64,000 bases of DNA, taken from the NCBI GenBank assembly GCA_950097015.1, contig CATNEN010000001.1, positions 5,999,001 through 6,063,000 on the forward strand. The letters run 5' to 3'. The notes beneath the pieces were generated by a model. That model searched no databases. It was not told where the DNA came from and worked only from the letters and a program-made list of their open reading frames with translations. The translations under genes were made by a program, and so were the position numbers. The DNA is from Macrostomum hystrix (lineage: Eukaryota > Platyhelminthes > Macrostomidae). Positions 10,598 through 23,300 of the stretch are shown here, piece after piece. The stretch's first letter is position 1. Each line of letters starts with the position of its first letter.

Positions 10598-13500
10598 TCA
10601 ATCGTCAATCTGTATAACATCCATCGATTGCAGCTGTTGAAGCTGTTGTCGCCTTAGCAACTGTTGCTGCTGCTGCTGTTGTTGTAGCTGCTGTTGCTGC
10701 TGTTGTTGCTGATGTTGTAGCTGCTGCTGCTGCTGAAGTCGCTGCTGCTGCTGCTGGGTCAGTATTACAGGCAATGGCGCCGGAGCTGCAGCTAGGGGCG
10801 GAGGAGCAGGTAAAGTTTGTTGCTGCGGTTGAACTAGAGCAGGTCTTAACGCAATGCGATCAGCAACAGCAGCCTGTTGCAACAATTGCTGCTGCTGCTG
10901 CTGTTGCTGTCGAGTGTTGGCGTTCACATGATCGGCGTAGCGTTGGTTAAGGAAGGGCAGATTCTTCATAAAGGTCTCGCAGTGCAGTAGGGCGCTCTCC
11001 CGGTGAGTTAATCGACAGGTGAAGGCCTCCTCGAACATTGAGGCGAGGCCCTCGGCAATACGATAGATCTTGTTAGCCGGAACAAAGCAGCGTACAGCGT
11101 TAAGAATCTGGTCGTTAGTCCAAGCCGGAAACAGGGTTCGACGAACATGCTCCAGCACAATATACTCGCCTTGCAGCGCATTCTCTGGTAGTAGGGCCAG
11201 ATAAGGTCGAATAGTACAGATGGAAATATGCCGGCCACCAGTGAGGTCGCCTTGCACTGTTAGAATTGAGCAAGTGCCTAGCGCCGTCTCGCGAAGCAGC
11301 TCCTTCCGCAGAATCGGACCAGAAGCAGCGCTATTGCTATTGACATGATGACCAACAGCCTGCTGCTGCTGAGCAAGCGGAGCCTGAGGGTGTAGATGCT
11401 GCTCTACTGTTCTTCGACGCTTCGGATCTGTAGGACCCACAGACTGCTGCTGATGCACTGTCGCCTGTGGCTGCTGCTGCTGCGGAGGTCGCAGTGGAAG
11501 CGGAGCCGAGACTAACCGACCGTTGTTTCTGAGCTGCTGCTGCTGCTGTTGTTGCTGCTGATGATGCTGTTGCATAAGTTGTTGCTGATGCTGAATTTGT
11601 TGTTGCTGCGACTGCGGTTGGACTCGCCGGCCGTTTGTAGCGGCGGCTGCCGCGGCGGCTGCGGCAGCTGCAGCAGCGGCCGGATTGGCCACAGCCGAAG
11701 TGCCAATGATTGGAGCCGATGGTCTGGCGTGGGCTAGAGCAGCCGGCGCAGCCTGATCAAGGAAAGGGATCGGAGTATCCAATTAGAGCATAAGTTAACA
11801 AGCTCAGTCCACAAAAGATACAAGGTGTGTGAGTATACAAGGCTTCCAGAAACTGAAACTGCGAGTGTTCAGGGGAGTTCCGAAAAGTTGGAAAAGTACT
11901 CTGAGAGATCTGCTAATCTGAGAGAGGGATTGCTAATCTGAGAGAGGGATTGCAAATCTGAGAGGGATTGCTAATCTGAGAGAGGGATTGCTGATCTGAG
12001 AGAGGGATTGCTGATCTGAGAGAGAGATTGCAAATCTGAGAGGGATTGCTAATCTGAGAGAGGGATTGCTGATCTGAGAGAGGGATTGCTGATCTGAGAG
12101 AGGGATTGCTAATATGAGTAAGGGATTGCTAATGAGTGAGGGATTGAAAATTTGAGTGAGGAATTGCCCATTTGAGTTGAGGGATTGCTAATCTGAGAGA
12201 GGAACTGCTAATCTGAGAGGGATTGCTAATCTGAGAGAGGGATTGCTGATCTGAGAGAGGGATTGCTGATCTGAGAGAGGGATTGCTAATCTGAGAGAGG
12301 GATTGCTGATCTGAGAGAGGGATTGCTAATCTGAGGGATTGCTAATCTGAGAGAGGGATTGCTGATCTGAGAGAGGGATTGCTGATCTGAGAGAGGGATT
12401 GCTGATCTGAGAGAGGGATTGCTGATCTGAGAGAGGGATTGCTGATCTGAGAGAGGGATTGCTGATCTGAGAGAGGGATTGCTGATCTGAGAGAGAGATT
12501 GCAAATCTGAGAGGGATTGCTAATCTGAGAGAGGGATTGCTGATCTGAGAGAGGGATTGCTGATCTGAGAGAGGGATTGCTAATATGAGAGAGGGATTGC
12601 TAATATGAGTGAGGGATTGCCCATTTGATTTGAGGGATTGCTAATCTGAGAGAGGGATTGCTAATATGAGAGAGGGATTGCTAATATAAGTGAGGAATTG
12701 CTAATCTGAGAGAGGGATTGCTAATATGAGAGAGGAATTGCTAATCTGAGTGAGGAACTGCTAATATGAGTGAGGGATTGCTAATCTGAGAGAGGAACTG
12801 CTAATATGAGTGAGGGATTGCTAATATGATTGAGGGATTGCTAATATGAGGAGGGATTGCTAATCTGAGAGACGAATTACTCATCTGAGAGAGGGATTGC
12901 TAATCTGAGAGAGGAATTACTAATCCGTGAGAGGGATTGCTAATCCGTGAGAGGGATTGCTAATCCGTGAGAGGGATTGCTAATATGAGAGTGGGATTGC
13001 TATTCTGAGAGAGGGGTTGTTGATATTATAAATGAGTTGCCTATTTAAGTCGAGGGATTGTCAATCTGACTGAGGGATTGCCAATTTAAGTTAAGGAATT
13101 GCCTATCCTAGAGGGGATTGCCAATCTTAGTGATGGATTGTCAATCTGAGGTACGGATGCCCAACTAAATGGAATGCTTCTTGTGCTCAGAGTGGAATAA
13201 TCAAGAAAAAAATCGGCCGAAATATCTCTAAACTGACCTGAACAAACTGAGCGCCGCTTAGTACCGGAATACCATTGGCTGCCGCGAAAGTGCCGTTGGG
13301 TCCGGAGACTAGTGGAGCCACGCTAATCATTGTTGGCCGATTCACGGCCATAACGTTAAACAGGGCCGGCTGCGGTTGCTGCAAGATCTGCTGCTGCTGT
13401 TGCTGCAGCAACTGTTGCTGATGCCTAGTCACCTGACCAGCTAATCGCAGCTCAGCTGGTCCAGGAATAAACTGAGCAGAAGCGAATGGATGGACAATGT

Positions 13501-14570
13501 TCAGATCGCGAACCTGACACTCGGTGAGGCGCTCAATCATATCCAAAGATACCATCTTGCTCAGCATGCCCATCTGTACTCGGAGATTCAGCTTAGGCGA
13601 GACTGAATTGAAAAATGCGCATTCTTTAGGCGAGGGATAGAATCCGAAGCCATCAGTATCCGTCAGGCCCAGCTTCATGCCGCAGCTCTGCAGATAAGTG
13701 TATGGCACAAATTTAATCTCCTTGCGGAAGACGAACGGGCAGACAATGTTGTTAATCTGTAGGAAGCCGCCTTTCATCTGGTTGAGCTCGTCTAGGCTGA
13801 TTCCAACGCACCTGGAGAACATTTGTTGGCATACTTATCTATAGATGCGAACTATAAGATTTTTAAACAACCTATCTTAACCTGCTCCTCCATTTTTCAG
13901 CTCACTTTCCCTAAATTTCACTCCCTCCCTAAGATTTCTTCCTAATTTACATCTTTTGAAGACTAAATCGATTGATCACTAATTTTTACCTGTTGGCTGC
14001 AATTTCCGAGTAGCAGCGTCTAACCGCATTATAAAAGTCCATAAATTCGTCAAACTTGACTAGCATGTTGTCGCGCTTGGAATAGTCATGCTTGCCGTAC
14101 TCATTTAGGCAGTGCATCTCGTTGATTTCGTTGATTAGGGCGCCTTCGTCCTCGGACATGTAGGAGCTTCGCAACGGCGGTCGCTTCTTCAGCTCCTCTG
14201 GATAGTTGTTAGGGAAGCGCCACAATAGTTTCAGCTCGACCATACGCACAACCACATAGGCCACCTGTTCGCCTTGAGGACAGCGATAGATTTTCGGTAT
14301 GGAGGCGCCGTCAATTTCCGCAAAGCTGAACTGCACTTGCTGAAACACCGGTTTGGCCGCTGCTGCCGTCGCAGTAGACCCCGAGCTGTCTAAATTACGA
14401 TTGGGTGCTGGCGCAGCCGAAGACACAGACGCCACTGTTGGCACAACTCGGGGCCTGATTGGCCGCTGATTGGTGACGCCATTGACGAGACCGCTGTGCC
14501 CGTTAGTCTGGCTACTGGCGCTATTTGAGGCGGCCGAAGATTTCTCGCTTTTCACCCTGGCTTCGGACAT
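10598..14570 (-). CDS. Gln/Ala-rich protein with two conserved-looking globular segments, family not recognised
   Basis: Three minus-strand exons: 14570-13990 (ATG at 14570, donor AG/GTAAAA), 13811-13238 (acceptor TCTCCAG, donor CAG/GTCAGT) and 11752-10598 (acceptor TTGATCAG, stop at 10600-10598). Phases 2 and 0 fit, giving 769 residues. Residues 1-75 are Ser/Ala-rich. A globular part at about 80-300 spans the first intron (KIYRCPQGEQVAYVVVRMVE; LRVQMGMLSKMVSLDMIERL). A second lies around 510-660 (HISICTIRPYLALLPENALQ). Gln tracts separate and follow these, an Ala tract opens exon 3, and the end is almost pure Gln (CAG/CAA). No signal peptide or membrane helix. Composition suggests a nuclear or transcriptional protein; the first segment weakly recalls a SKI/SNO/DAC-type fold, but I could not confirm this. 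Intron 2 (11753-13237) is mostly a 20-bp minisatellite. Confidence 0.72.
11910..13150. repeat. 20-bp minisatellite GAGAGAGGGATTGCTGATCT, decaying at one end
   Basis: About 60 units of roughly 20 bp. The core at 12340-12490 is nearly perfect. Toward 13150 units become progressively diverged (TGAGTGAGGAATTGC, TAAGTTAAGGAATTG), as expected when array ends escape homogenisation. It fills most of intron 2 of the Gln-rich gene. Confidence 0.95.
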
Positions 14571-17553
14571 TGGGCCGTTGCCTACGGAGCCTAGTTTATT
14601 GTTTAACGAATTAATATTATTGTTAATTGTTAGTCAGTATTTTTTTGCCATTGAGTTAGACTATTTTAATTGGGTATTGCATCATGTCAAGCGTTTAAGT
14701 GTGGATAAACTTTGTCTATGTTTAAAACTAATTCGTGCTCGTGATTATGCAATACATCTAGCTGAATGCCAATCCGAGATGTATTGTAGTCGTTATCTAC
14801 AATTCAACTGGAAAAAGCGTAAGAAAAGTACATAAAAGACGTGTACTTATCCACATATACTAAATCTCCAATGTCTATGATAAAAACCGAATTTTGATAA
14901 ATAGAACACTTAAAAGGCTCCTTAGAAAAAAATTTGTTCGTACTCGTACACTTTCGTACTCGTACTCGTTCGTAAAGAAGTGCTAATAGATGGTGGTGCA
15001 ACTCAATAAAATCATGCTAACTTGAAAATACATTATTGCAGTCGATATTAAGGGCCAAGTTATCAGCATCAATGAAAGCTAGTCTCAATATCGAAGTAGA
15101 ATTTTATGACTACTGTATTTTTCTTTCTTTTTTTCGAAACTATTCATGCTGCGTGTACTTCATATCTGCGACCTCCGATATATGTTAAAAAGCAGCAAAT
15201 TCAAACCATAGTATGGACTTCATGTTTCGAAAAATGATGCGGACTTATTCGACTTGGCCGATCTTTCCCGTTTGAAAATCAGTGTATGTATACTTAATAT
15301 ATGTTCATGCACGTTCATGCACGTGGTGCTTTGTAGGCTAATTAAGGTCACTTATTCCATTTCTTCTCGCATCCGTTATCTCTTAAGAGTCGGAATCTTA
15401 ATAGGTCATTTTCGCCTATTTTATGATGTTTTTTCTTTTCAGGTCGAGACGTAATTGCTTTGGCATGGGTTTTGACTTTGCGATGTGTAGATCAATCAAA
15501 GTCATCATTCTAAGCTGTTGATCTAAATTTTCGAATTTGACTTTCCTTGCTTCTCTTCTCTTACCTCAATTTACACCGACTTCACTTGCTTCACTACAAG
15601 TAATTACCATATTAGATAAATGATGATGTAATTTTCTTTTTCCTAAGTCAGTCTCAAAGCTAATGCTTATTCTGGCAGCGTCTGAATCGATTGCAATGTC
15701 TGTCAGCCAGTGTTTTAGCCCAGTTAAGAGCACAGAACTAACCACTAAACAAAGAGTCTTAGGAAGTGCTTAGGAAGTCGCTGTTATTCCCTATAGGCTA
15801 CCCCCAAATGAGCATGTAGAGATAGAGACAGAAGACATATTTTCCCATTTGATCTTCTTCACTAGAAAGATGTACAGTGCATGATTTGTTTACATTTTAG
15901 AGTAGCGCTTTAAGTTAGTCTTTGTAGCTATGTACATGTACATGTACATTTAGGAGATGAGCTGAGGTGACAAATTCTTGTTGTTACCACCCCATCCCAC
16001 AAACCTCTTACCTTAATTTTCGATTCAGTGTGTCAGTCTTTGTTCAGTTTTCTTTGTTCTTTGTACAATGAACGCAAAATCTTTGGTGGGGTGTTCAGCT
16101 ATGCTAATAGCAATATTATAACTTTGCTGAGTAAACTATAAGCAATAGCTAAGTTTTCTGGTTACCATACAATATTCGTTGTGGGATCCAATTTCCAAAT
16201 CTCAGGGTGCTTTAACATGAAGAATTGGTAAGATATAAAATGGCCTTGGAAGACCTAGCCGGAGGGGGGAGGGTGCGAAATTGTGCCCAAAAATCGATAA
16301 TATTCTCTCTTACGCTAGCCTAAATTTAGCTGAGTAAATGTACATGCAAGTCCTAGTGAGGCTGGTCCCTGACTCGCTCATACGACCTTATCTTTTGACA
16401 TTTTATGGGCAGTCAAGTCTAATGTACATTAAAAAGGTGGGGTTAAAATAAAAAATCGATAACTTGCCATTGGATACGGTAGGCTATAGAGGGGGTTTGG
16501 GGGCAAAATAATCAACCCCACGCCCTAAGCAAAGTTAAAGCCGAAAGCCACAACCCCACTCCACTGAAGTAATCGTACAGTTGGGGTGGAACAGCCAATT
16601 GAGGGCTAGCCAGAATCGAAGGCACGAAGGACAGAAGGGGCAGGAAAGTAAAGAGGTTATGCGTCACTAGACTGAGTGAGTGGCCGCGGGAGGCACTGGG
16701 TATGCTGAAGGAAAGATAGGCGTGCGGGCGGACGAAATGAGCTATGCATACAGAGAGAGAGATAGAGGGGGGAGGGTTTTCCAGAAGCGAAGGGTTAGTG
16801 TTTTCTGTTGAGCGTGCATGTTCGCAGTGTACATTCAGACTGGAGTTTCCCCGCTTCTTCATACAGGGTAGGATATTCAAACGTAGAAAGCTCGATTTTA
16901 TTTATTGTAGCGACAATATGTTTGGTGATGGTCTGTCGTTGATAAACTTTCTTCGATTGTTTATTATTTTACCTGCAATTCAAATAAGCTTGATAAATAT
17001 ACATGGCGCAAGATCCTCGGTTGGTTCTGGACCAGGCTTTTTTGAATAGGGTAGTCTGCTCTGAACTGCACTCAAACAATTCACAACATAAGCGTATTAT
17101 AAAAAACAATAAGCATAAGTATATTGCATTTCTTATATTTGTTTCTTCCTATGCAATATGGCCCATTTCAGATTTGTTCGCTTGCACAATCCTACAACAG
17201 TGTAATATTGGAAAGTAGGCCTACACTATTAGTTGCCATTGGGCACATGATTAATCGTTTATAACTGGATTTTTATGCTTTAGAGTGTACACATACTAAA
17301 GTACCATTAAATTTTAACTGTACATAGGATTAGGAACTGAGGAGCAACAAATACTTTAATTTAATATAAGCACACAAAACAACTAACGAATAAGTCATTA
17401 ATACCGTCATTAAAATAAGAGTAAGATGGTAAAATTTAAGACAAACAATATATAACTTAAGAGGCCAAGATAAACGAAATCAAGAACGCAAAGTAGGGTT
17501 GGCAAGTCTTAAGAGAGGTTAGGGCCCAGATTTTTTCAGATACATTAGCCTAT
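14571..17553. other. Gene-poor intergenic region
   Basis: About 3 kb between the start of the Gln-rich gene and the first SINE. The region next to 14570 should hold its promoter. No ORF has coding character and no array is present. A small repeat of TACATGT (about 15931-15949) is the only local pattern. Confidence 0.5.
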
Positions 17554-17869
17554 AGAGAGGTTGTAGCCTAGTGGTTAGGGCGTCGGACTCACGACTTGAA
17601 GGTCGGGGGTTCGATTCCCGACTCCACTGGAACAATTTGCGTCCTTTAGCAAGACACTTAACTCTGCATTGCTTCAGTTCACCCAGCTGTTAAATGGGTA
17701 CCAGCATCAGCTGGGATAATTGAAGGTGGGTGTGGCGTCCCCCCAGTCCGTGGACTGAACAGCTGTACGCAGCCTTCAGATGCGCCGCGCATTAGCTGCG
17801 GCAGTGCTGTCGGCTGCACACCTGACCCAATTGGGGCAGGTGTAATCAATTATTAAAATTATCAATTTA
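17554..17869 (+). mobile_element. tRNA-derived SINE, family A, copy 1
   Basis: The element starts with a tRNA-like head: GTAGCCTAGTGGTTAGGGC (box A) and GGGTTCGATTCCCGAC (box B). A central segment containing TTTAGCAAGACACTTAAC follows, a motif resembling the conserved centre of several metazoan SINE families. It ends in GGTGTAATCAATTATTAAAA. Flanking 10-bp direct repeats ATTAGCCTAT (17544-17553 and 17870-17879) look like a target-site duplication. It is very similar along its length to the copy at 19185-19500. Non-coding, likely RNA polymerase III-transcribed. Confidence 0.85.
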
Positions 17870-17879
17870 ATTAGCCTAT

Positions 17880-19169
17880 GCTATGGGCAATGGGCCATTG
17901 CTAAAGCATTTGGACTAGTCTTCAGTTTAGAACATAATTCAGTTCGGGGCTCTATATAATTTATAGTCCATGTGCATTGCCCATGTTGCTGCTTTTCTTG
18001 GCTGTGCTGATTATGACCGACGATAGTATCTATTTATAGCTTCGGCTGAATCACTTCAGCAATGAGCATTCAAATGGTATTAAAGCGGATAAAATTAATT
18101 AAGACAGATAAATCGTATTAATGCAAAATTAATCCAAAAAATAATGTAAAATGCTAACTAGGGTAAGAGAGCAAACTCACCAAAGTGATAAGGCTGAATT
18201 GTAGTTCCCAGGTTTATGCTGAGTGAAGGTCGCTGCTCGCGTTCCTATGAATTTCACTGTACAGTTGCTGTCTGGCTTGCCATGCACACTTGGTCGGGCA
18301 CATAAGAAGAGGGTGAGAGGGGTAGAAATTATTGATCGAAACAAGGCGGGGTCTAGCAGCCTTCTCTCATTGGCTAGCCCTGAGCTTGCTTTGTGCTGGT
18401 TAGTTTATCGATTTTCTAGCCCAACTGCAACCTCAACCAATGTGCTTATTATTGCAAAGCTCCTTCGATGCTTAGGGAAGAAGTATAAGCCGCGTTTCTG
18501 TAACTGTTGTTTGGCCTTTTCTATGATTCGTAGGTCGTCAAATGAACATTTTAGGAGGGGTTGGGCTCTCTAACCCCTAGAAGAGAGAGTTGGAAGGAAG
18601 GAAAGGGGAGTTGAATAGATAAATAAAGCAGCGGAGGGTTAGTGTGCCAACCCCATTTTCCTTAATGTACACTGTATCTCGTTCACACAGCTGTCTGCCT
18701 CTCCCGAGGAGAGAGGGGAATCCATTTTCACTGTACACAGTCTAACCAAAAGCTCTGCTTCTTTTCTTTATCCGAGTCCAAATGTTCAAACCCTCTATCG
18801 CTTTCTTCGCTGTTACAATTTATTACCATTACCAATGTCTCTTAAGTTGCTTCTTTCGATTGCTCAATTTAGAATTAAATAGTTGCAATCGTTATTTAAT
18901 ATTTAATACGCTTGCTCAGTTTCTATTTTTTTGTATCACAAAATAATGGACTGTACTGTGTGTGCACTGTACGCTCGGAGCGCATCCGTGGTTCTAAATG
19001 AATGAGCCTTTTATGAGCGACATGTTTTTTTCGAAGAAAAAAAACTTTGCTCAAACAAAATTTACTCGTTTTCTAATCCAGTCTACTTTCTCCGCATTTT
19101 AAGTAATTGCTGACTGATGGGTATACGAGCATAAGTTGTCATGCATACGCGCTCGTATCGTATTCGTGG
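17880..19169. other. Intergenic DNA between two SINEs
   Basis: No gene recognised. A 116-codon plus frame (18223-18573) has no coding features and is probably chance. No tandem array. Confidence 0.5.
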
Positions 19170-19184
19170 AATAAGACTTAGTAA

Positions 19185-19500
19185 GGAGGTTGTAGCCTAG
19201 TGGTTAGGGCGTCGGACTCACGACTTGAAGGTCGTGGGTTCGATTCCCGACTCCACTGAAATAATTTGTGTCCTTTAGCAAGACACTTAACTCTGCAGTG
19301 CTTCAGTTCAACCAGCTCTTAAATGGGTACCAGCATGAGCTGGGATAATTGAAGGTGGGTGTGGCGTCCCCCCAGTCCATAGACTGAACAGCTGTACACA
19401 GTCTTCAGATGCGCCGCGCAATAGCTGCGGCGGTGCTGTCGGCTGCACATCTGGCCCGGATGGCGGCAGGTGTAATCAATTATTAATTTAATTAAAATTC
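19185..19500 (+). mobile_element. tRNA-derived SINE, family A, copy 2, with perfect 15-bp duplication
   Basis: A 316-bp element with the same head (GTAGCCTAGTGGTTAGGGC, GGGTTCGATTCCCGAC), centre (TTTAGCAAGACACTTAAC) and AT-rich tail as the copy at 17554. It is bounded by perfect 15-bp direct repeats AATAAGACTTAGTAA (19170-19184 and 19501-19515). The intact duplication and high similarity between copies indicate recent activity of the family. It needs a LINE partner, which is not in this window. Confidence 0.9.
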
Positions 19501-19515
19501 AATAAGACTTAGTAA

Positions 19516-20363
19516 ACAAGCATATTGTACGTTCGTACGTACGTACTACGTAGGTGTTTATAAAGGAGTTTTTCGCGACTCGCGAATTCAAATTCTAAAT
19601 TATATTTTAAACATTTACTTTTTTATTTTTGTATCTGTTGTCAGAAACAGTAGTAACTATCCGCAATATGATTAGAATTGGAATGTCTTAATATTGTTTA
19701 TATCCAGTAGTGATTAAATCCGCGTTTATAGCTTACTGTAGCCTGTAGCCATCCTAGCCTGTGAAGCACCCTTCATTGATATTTTGTACACGTATAATAA
19801 ACCAATTCTAAAAAATTCACCATTCTTTGTCCATTACATAGTACCCTTAATACGAGTATGAGTATATCAAATTAGATCATCCAGCGAAAGGAAAAGCAAG
19901 AAATCTGTAAAAATTTGCCGAGTCGAAGTGCGTGAAAGAAAAAGAGCTGAATAGAGAATTAATCTAAACAATATGTTGATGGCAAAATACGAAAACATGT
20001 TATGTCTGTCTTAAAGTTTTACTCTTAGTCTTTAGTGCATCAGCGTCAGAAAGAAAGGCGAACAAGAAGCAAAACAAGCCGTGCACTTATTTTTTTGGCT
20101 GAAAGCTCTTGCATTGTATTTGTACTGTACTGTACGCAATGTAGTTCACGATGCAACTTGTACATTCACTAGATTTACTTCAACTTTTCCGACATGCAAC
20201 TTTTCGTTTTAGTATAGCAAAACGACGGAATGCAAAAGTCGATGGTAATGGTATAAAGTGGGTGGGTGCACGTAGTATCACGATCACGATGCATTATGGG
20301 TTCGTACTTCGTATGTAATGAATATATGCAGTCACCTGTAGGCACAGTTTAAAAATTACCTCA
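19516..20363. other. 3' flank of the fibrinogen-domain gene
   Basis: No coding signal. GTACGTACGTACTACGTA (19533-19550) is a small palindromic run. The 3' UTR of the minus-strand fibrinogen-domain gene should lie here; no strong poly(A) signal was assigned. Confidence 0.45.
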
Positions 20364-23300
20364 TCATAGCGGCCTTATTTTCATGTGGATGGACTTCAGT
20401 GAATAATGCGGCCCTTTCCAAGTCTTCCAGACGATGCCGTCGCAACGCTTGTCGGGAATTTTACCACCTTTGTAGTAATGACCCGTGGGATTGGCTCGAT
20501 AGCACGAAAAGTACCAGAAGCCACCGCGGAAGCGTTTTGCACAGTTTCCGCCGAACTTTTTGTCGACCAAATCGTTGTCCAAGTCGTAAGTGCTGAATGA
20601 AGCATTTGAATGGCTGCTTAATGAATCGCCGACGCTCGCGTCGCCATGAAAGCGGTCCACGTGAAGTTGGTAGTTGTACTGGCTTCCTAATACAACGAAT
20701 CTCTCGTAGTTGACATGCTTTAATGTGCCTTCCCAATCTTCCAACTCAACCCAGAGTCTGTAGTGACGCTGTGAAGTCAACTCGGCCAGTGCATCCAGTC
20801 CGATAAAGTGCTCTCCCGATGGTTCTGGAAAGATTGGCGCATTCGGGGAGAAATGTTTGTTCAAAAAGTGAGCAGTTAAAGTAATTACTTAAAATATATA
20901 TCTTTGTTTTTTTAATTATAATAATCAATACATTTGTTTAATAAAGAGGGCAGTTCTATAAAGCTTGCGTATCCTTAAGTTCAAATTCAACTGCTGAATT
21001 TTACACAGCCGAGAATCCCGAGATCCGAGCAAAGACCGAAATTATCCTTCGGAGGCTTCATATTAAGATCCCACATCCCAGTTACTAGGTTTAAATTGAA
21101 TTGCACTTTTATATTGATTAGGCAAAAAAGTACAACTTAATGTACTATAAAAGTACAATTACTTTGTTTCAGCTACTTTGTTTTATGTGGATGGAATTGA
21201 GCTGGTGTTTGTAGAGGTATATATTATAGTTCCCATGTATTATTATATGCCCCGCCTAGCTAATAATTATTATACAGAAAAGTGGCATCAAAAACAAGAA
21301 ATTAACCAGAGATAAAACATCTGTCAATCTGCTTCACTCGATGTGTACTACTTGTGTACCGAAATCCGGTAAAAACTGGTTTCGCAACCAGCCAGGCCAC
21401 TGGCCCTATTTTGTGACGTCTATAATTGGGCGGAAAGATTGGGCGCTTCATTTCATTTTAGAAGACTTCTCTGCCCTCACATGACATCGGTAAACAACTC
21501 TCTTACCCCCAAAGCCTGGCCCGCCCACAGGTCATCTGCGTGTACATTCTTCGCGTACGATCTCTTACCCCGCGTTTAAAACCCCATATCACACACCCTG
21601 TGCGTGACACAAGTGTACATATTCTGAAGATGGCCTTAGTCAGACCTGTTTTCTATAATATCGAAAGTATAAATTATGTAAAAACAGCTAAAAGTGCGCT
21701 TGCATTTATATTTAATCACGATAGAATAGAAGGGGATCTTGAAGTATAGAATAATACCCCCTGCCTGATTTCGTTTCTTTCGTCTAGGAACGACTGAGGA
21801 CGCGTTTCTTGACCGAGGCAAAGTCGAGGCCCAGAAGCGCAGTATAATATTTCAGGGGGGTATTATATTATTTAATCATAAAGCTTGGTTTAATCGGCCT
21901 AGGCCGTTAAATGACTGGCTTAGGCCAGTTAAATAATAAATAAATCAAATTAATTGCCATTGGCCAATATGCCGGGCCAAGCTGGGGATTAAATTCTTAA
22001 TAATAATACGGACAAATGTTTATCGTGGCCCATGATTCCTTCATGTAAATTATAGAAAAAGTAAGAGTAGTAGAAGTGCCAAAACTAATTAACCTTCGCA
22101 CACGCAATAGCTTTATGGCCAAGCTAGCCTTAAAACCCTAGGTTCAATTTGGCTCAGATTTGTTGCAATGTTACCCCCTTTAACTTAACTCTAGCTCATT
22201 GTTTAGGGAGAGTGGCCACTGGCCAGTTACGAGTTCTGCTATACCTGTCTGCTATACTTCTTATTTGGGATTTTGGATTTTAGGGACTTTTTGGTTTGAC
22301 TTTTTGATACAACGGCGCGTTTTAGCTCTTTTCTATGCACTTAACCTAACTAATTCAACATTTCCATATAAGTTTATACATTGATGCAGATAAACGGTTC
22401 TTTAGAAACTATTTCTTTTAAAGGTTTCTAAGTTTCTTTTAAAGGGCTTTGGAAGCCCTTTGAATGCCTTTTACAGCGTTTGGACGTCAGGAGGACTGGA
22501 AACACCAGTTTGCCATACTGAGTTGTTAAAGTACTTCTCTGTTTTCTTTCCATACTCTCTTATCTTAAATTTCACAGAAATTCTCGAATAAGCACTATAT
22601 TTCCCCTTCTCTGCCTCTCATTCAGCATGACTGACGTTGAATGCATAGTTTAGTACATTTTCATGTCCTTAAATCTAGTACTTCAAGTAGACTTACGCAC
22701 GCGCAATTTAGAAAAAAATAACAATTCAAAGAACAAATATAAGTTTAATCACCACCGAATCCACTTTGATACGACGTCCAGTTTCGAAAGAAATCAGTTT
22801 GCCCATTGCTGCGACTCAGGATGTACGTCCAGCCTTCGTGTCGCATGTCGCAGCGAACCTGCGCCGTCGCGATACGGCCCAGATTGGCCGAGAAGACGCC
22901 GTCGCCGATGTCTCCCGGTTGATTCGGATGCTTAGCTCTCTCCTGAGCATAGATGTCTGAGCAGTCTGGAGTTAAGAAGTTCATATTAAATCATAATCAT
23001 TGCACTGAATGATGGGGATTCACAGTGTCTCACTGCATGATAAGGATTCACAGTATTCCACTGCATGATGAGAATTCACAGAATTGCACGGAATGATGAG
23101 GATTCACAGTATTTCACGGAATGATGAGGATTCACAGTATTGCACGGAATGATGAGGATTCACAGTATTGCACTGCATGATGAGGATTCACAGTATTGCA
23201 CGGAATGATGAGGATTCACAGTATTGCACTGCATGATGAGGATTCACAGTACTGCACGGAATGATGAGGATTCACAGTATTGCACTGCATGTTGGGGATT

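Noticed and set aside
17560-17632. Genuine tRNA gene
   Set aside because: Head of a 316-bp SINE repeated at 19185 with a common body and tail; not a free-standing tRNA.
18223-18573. 116-codon plus frame
   Set aside because: No motif, no splice or promoter context, composition like flanking non-coding DNA.
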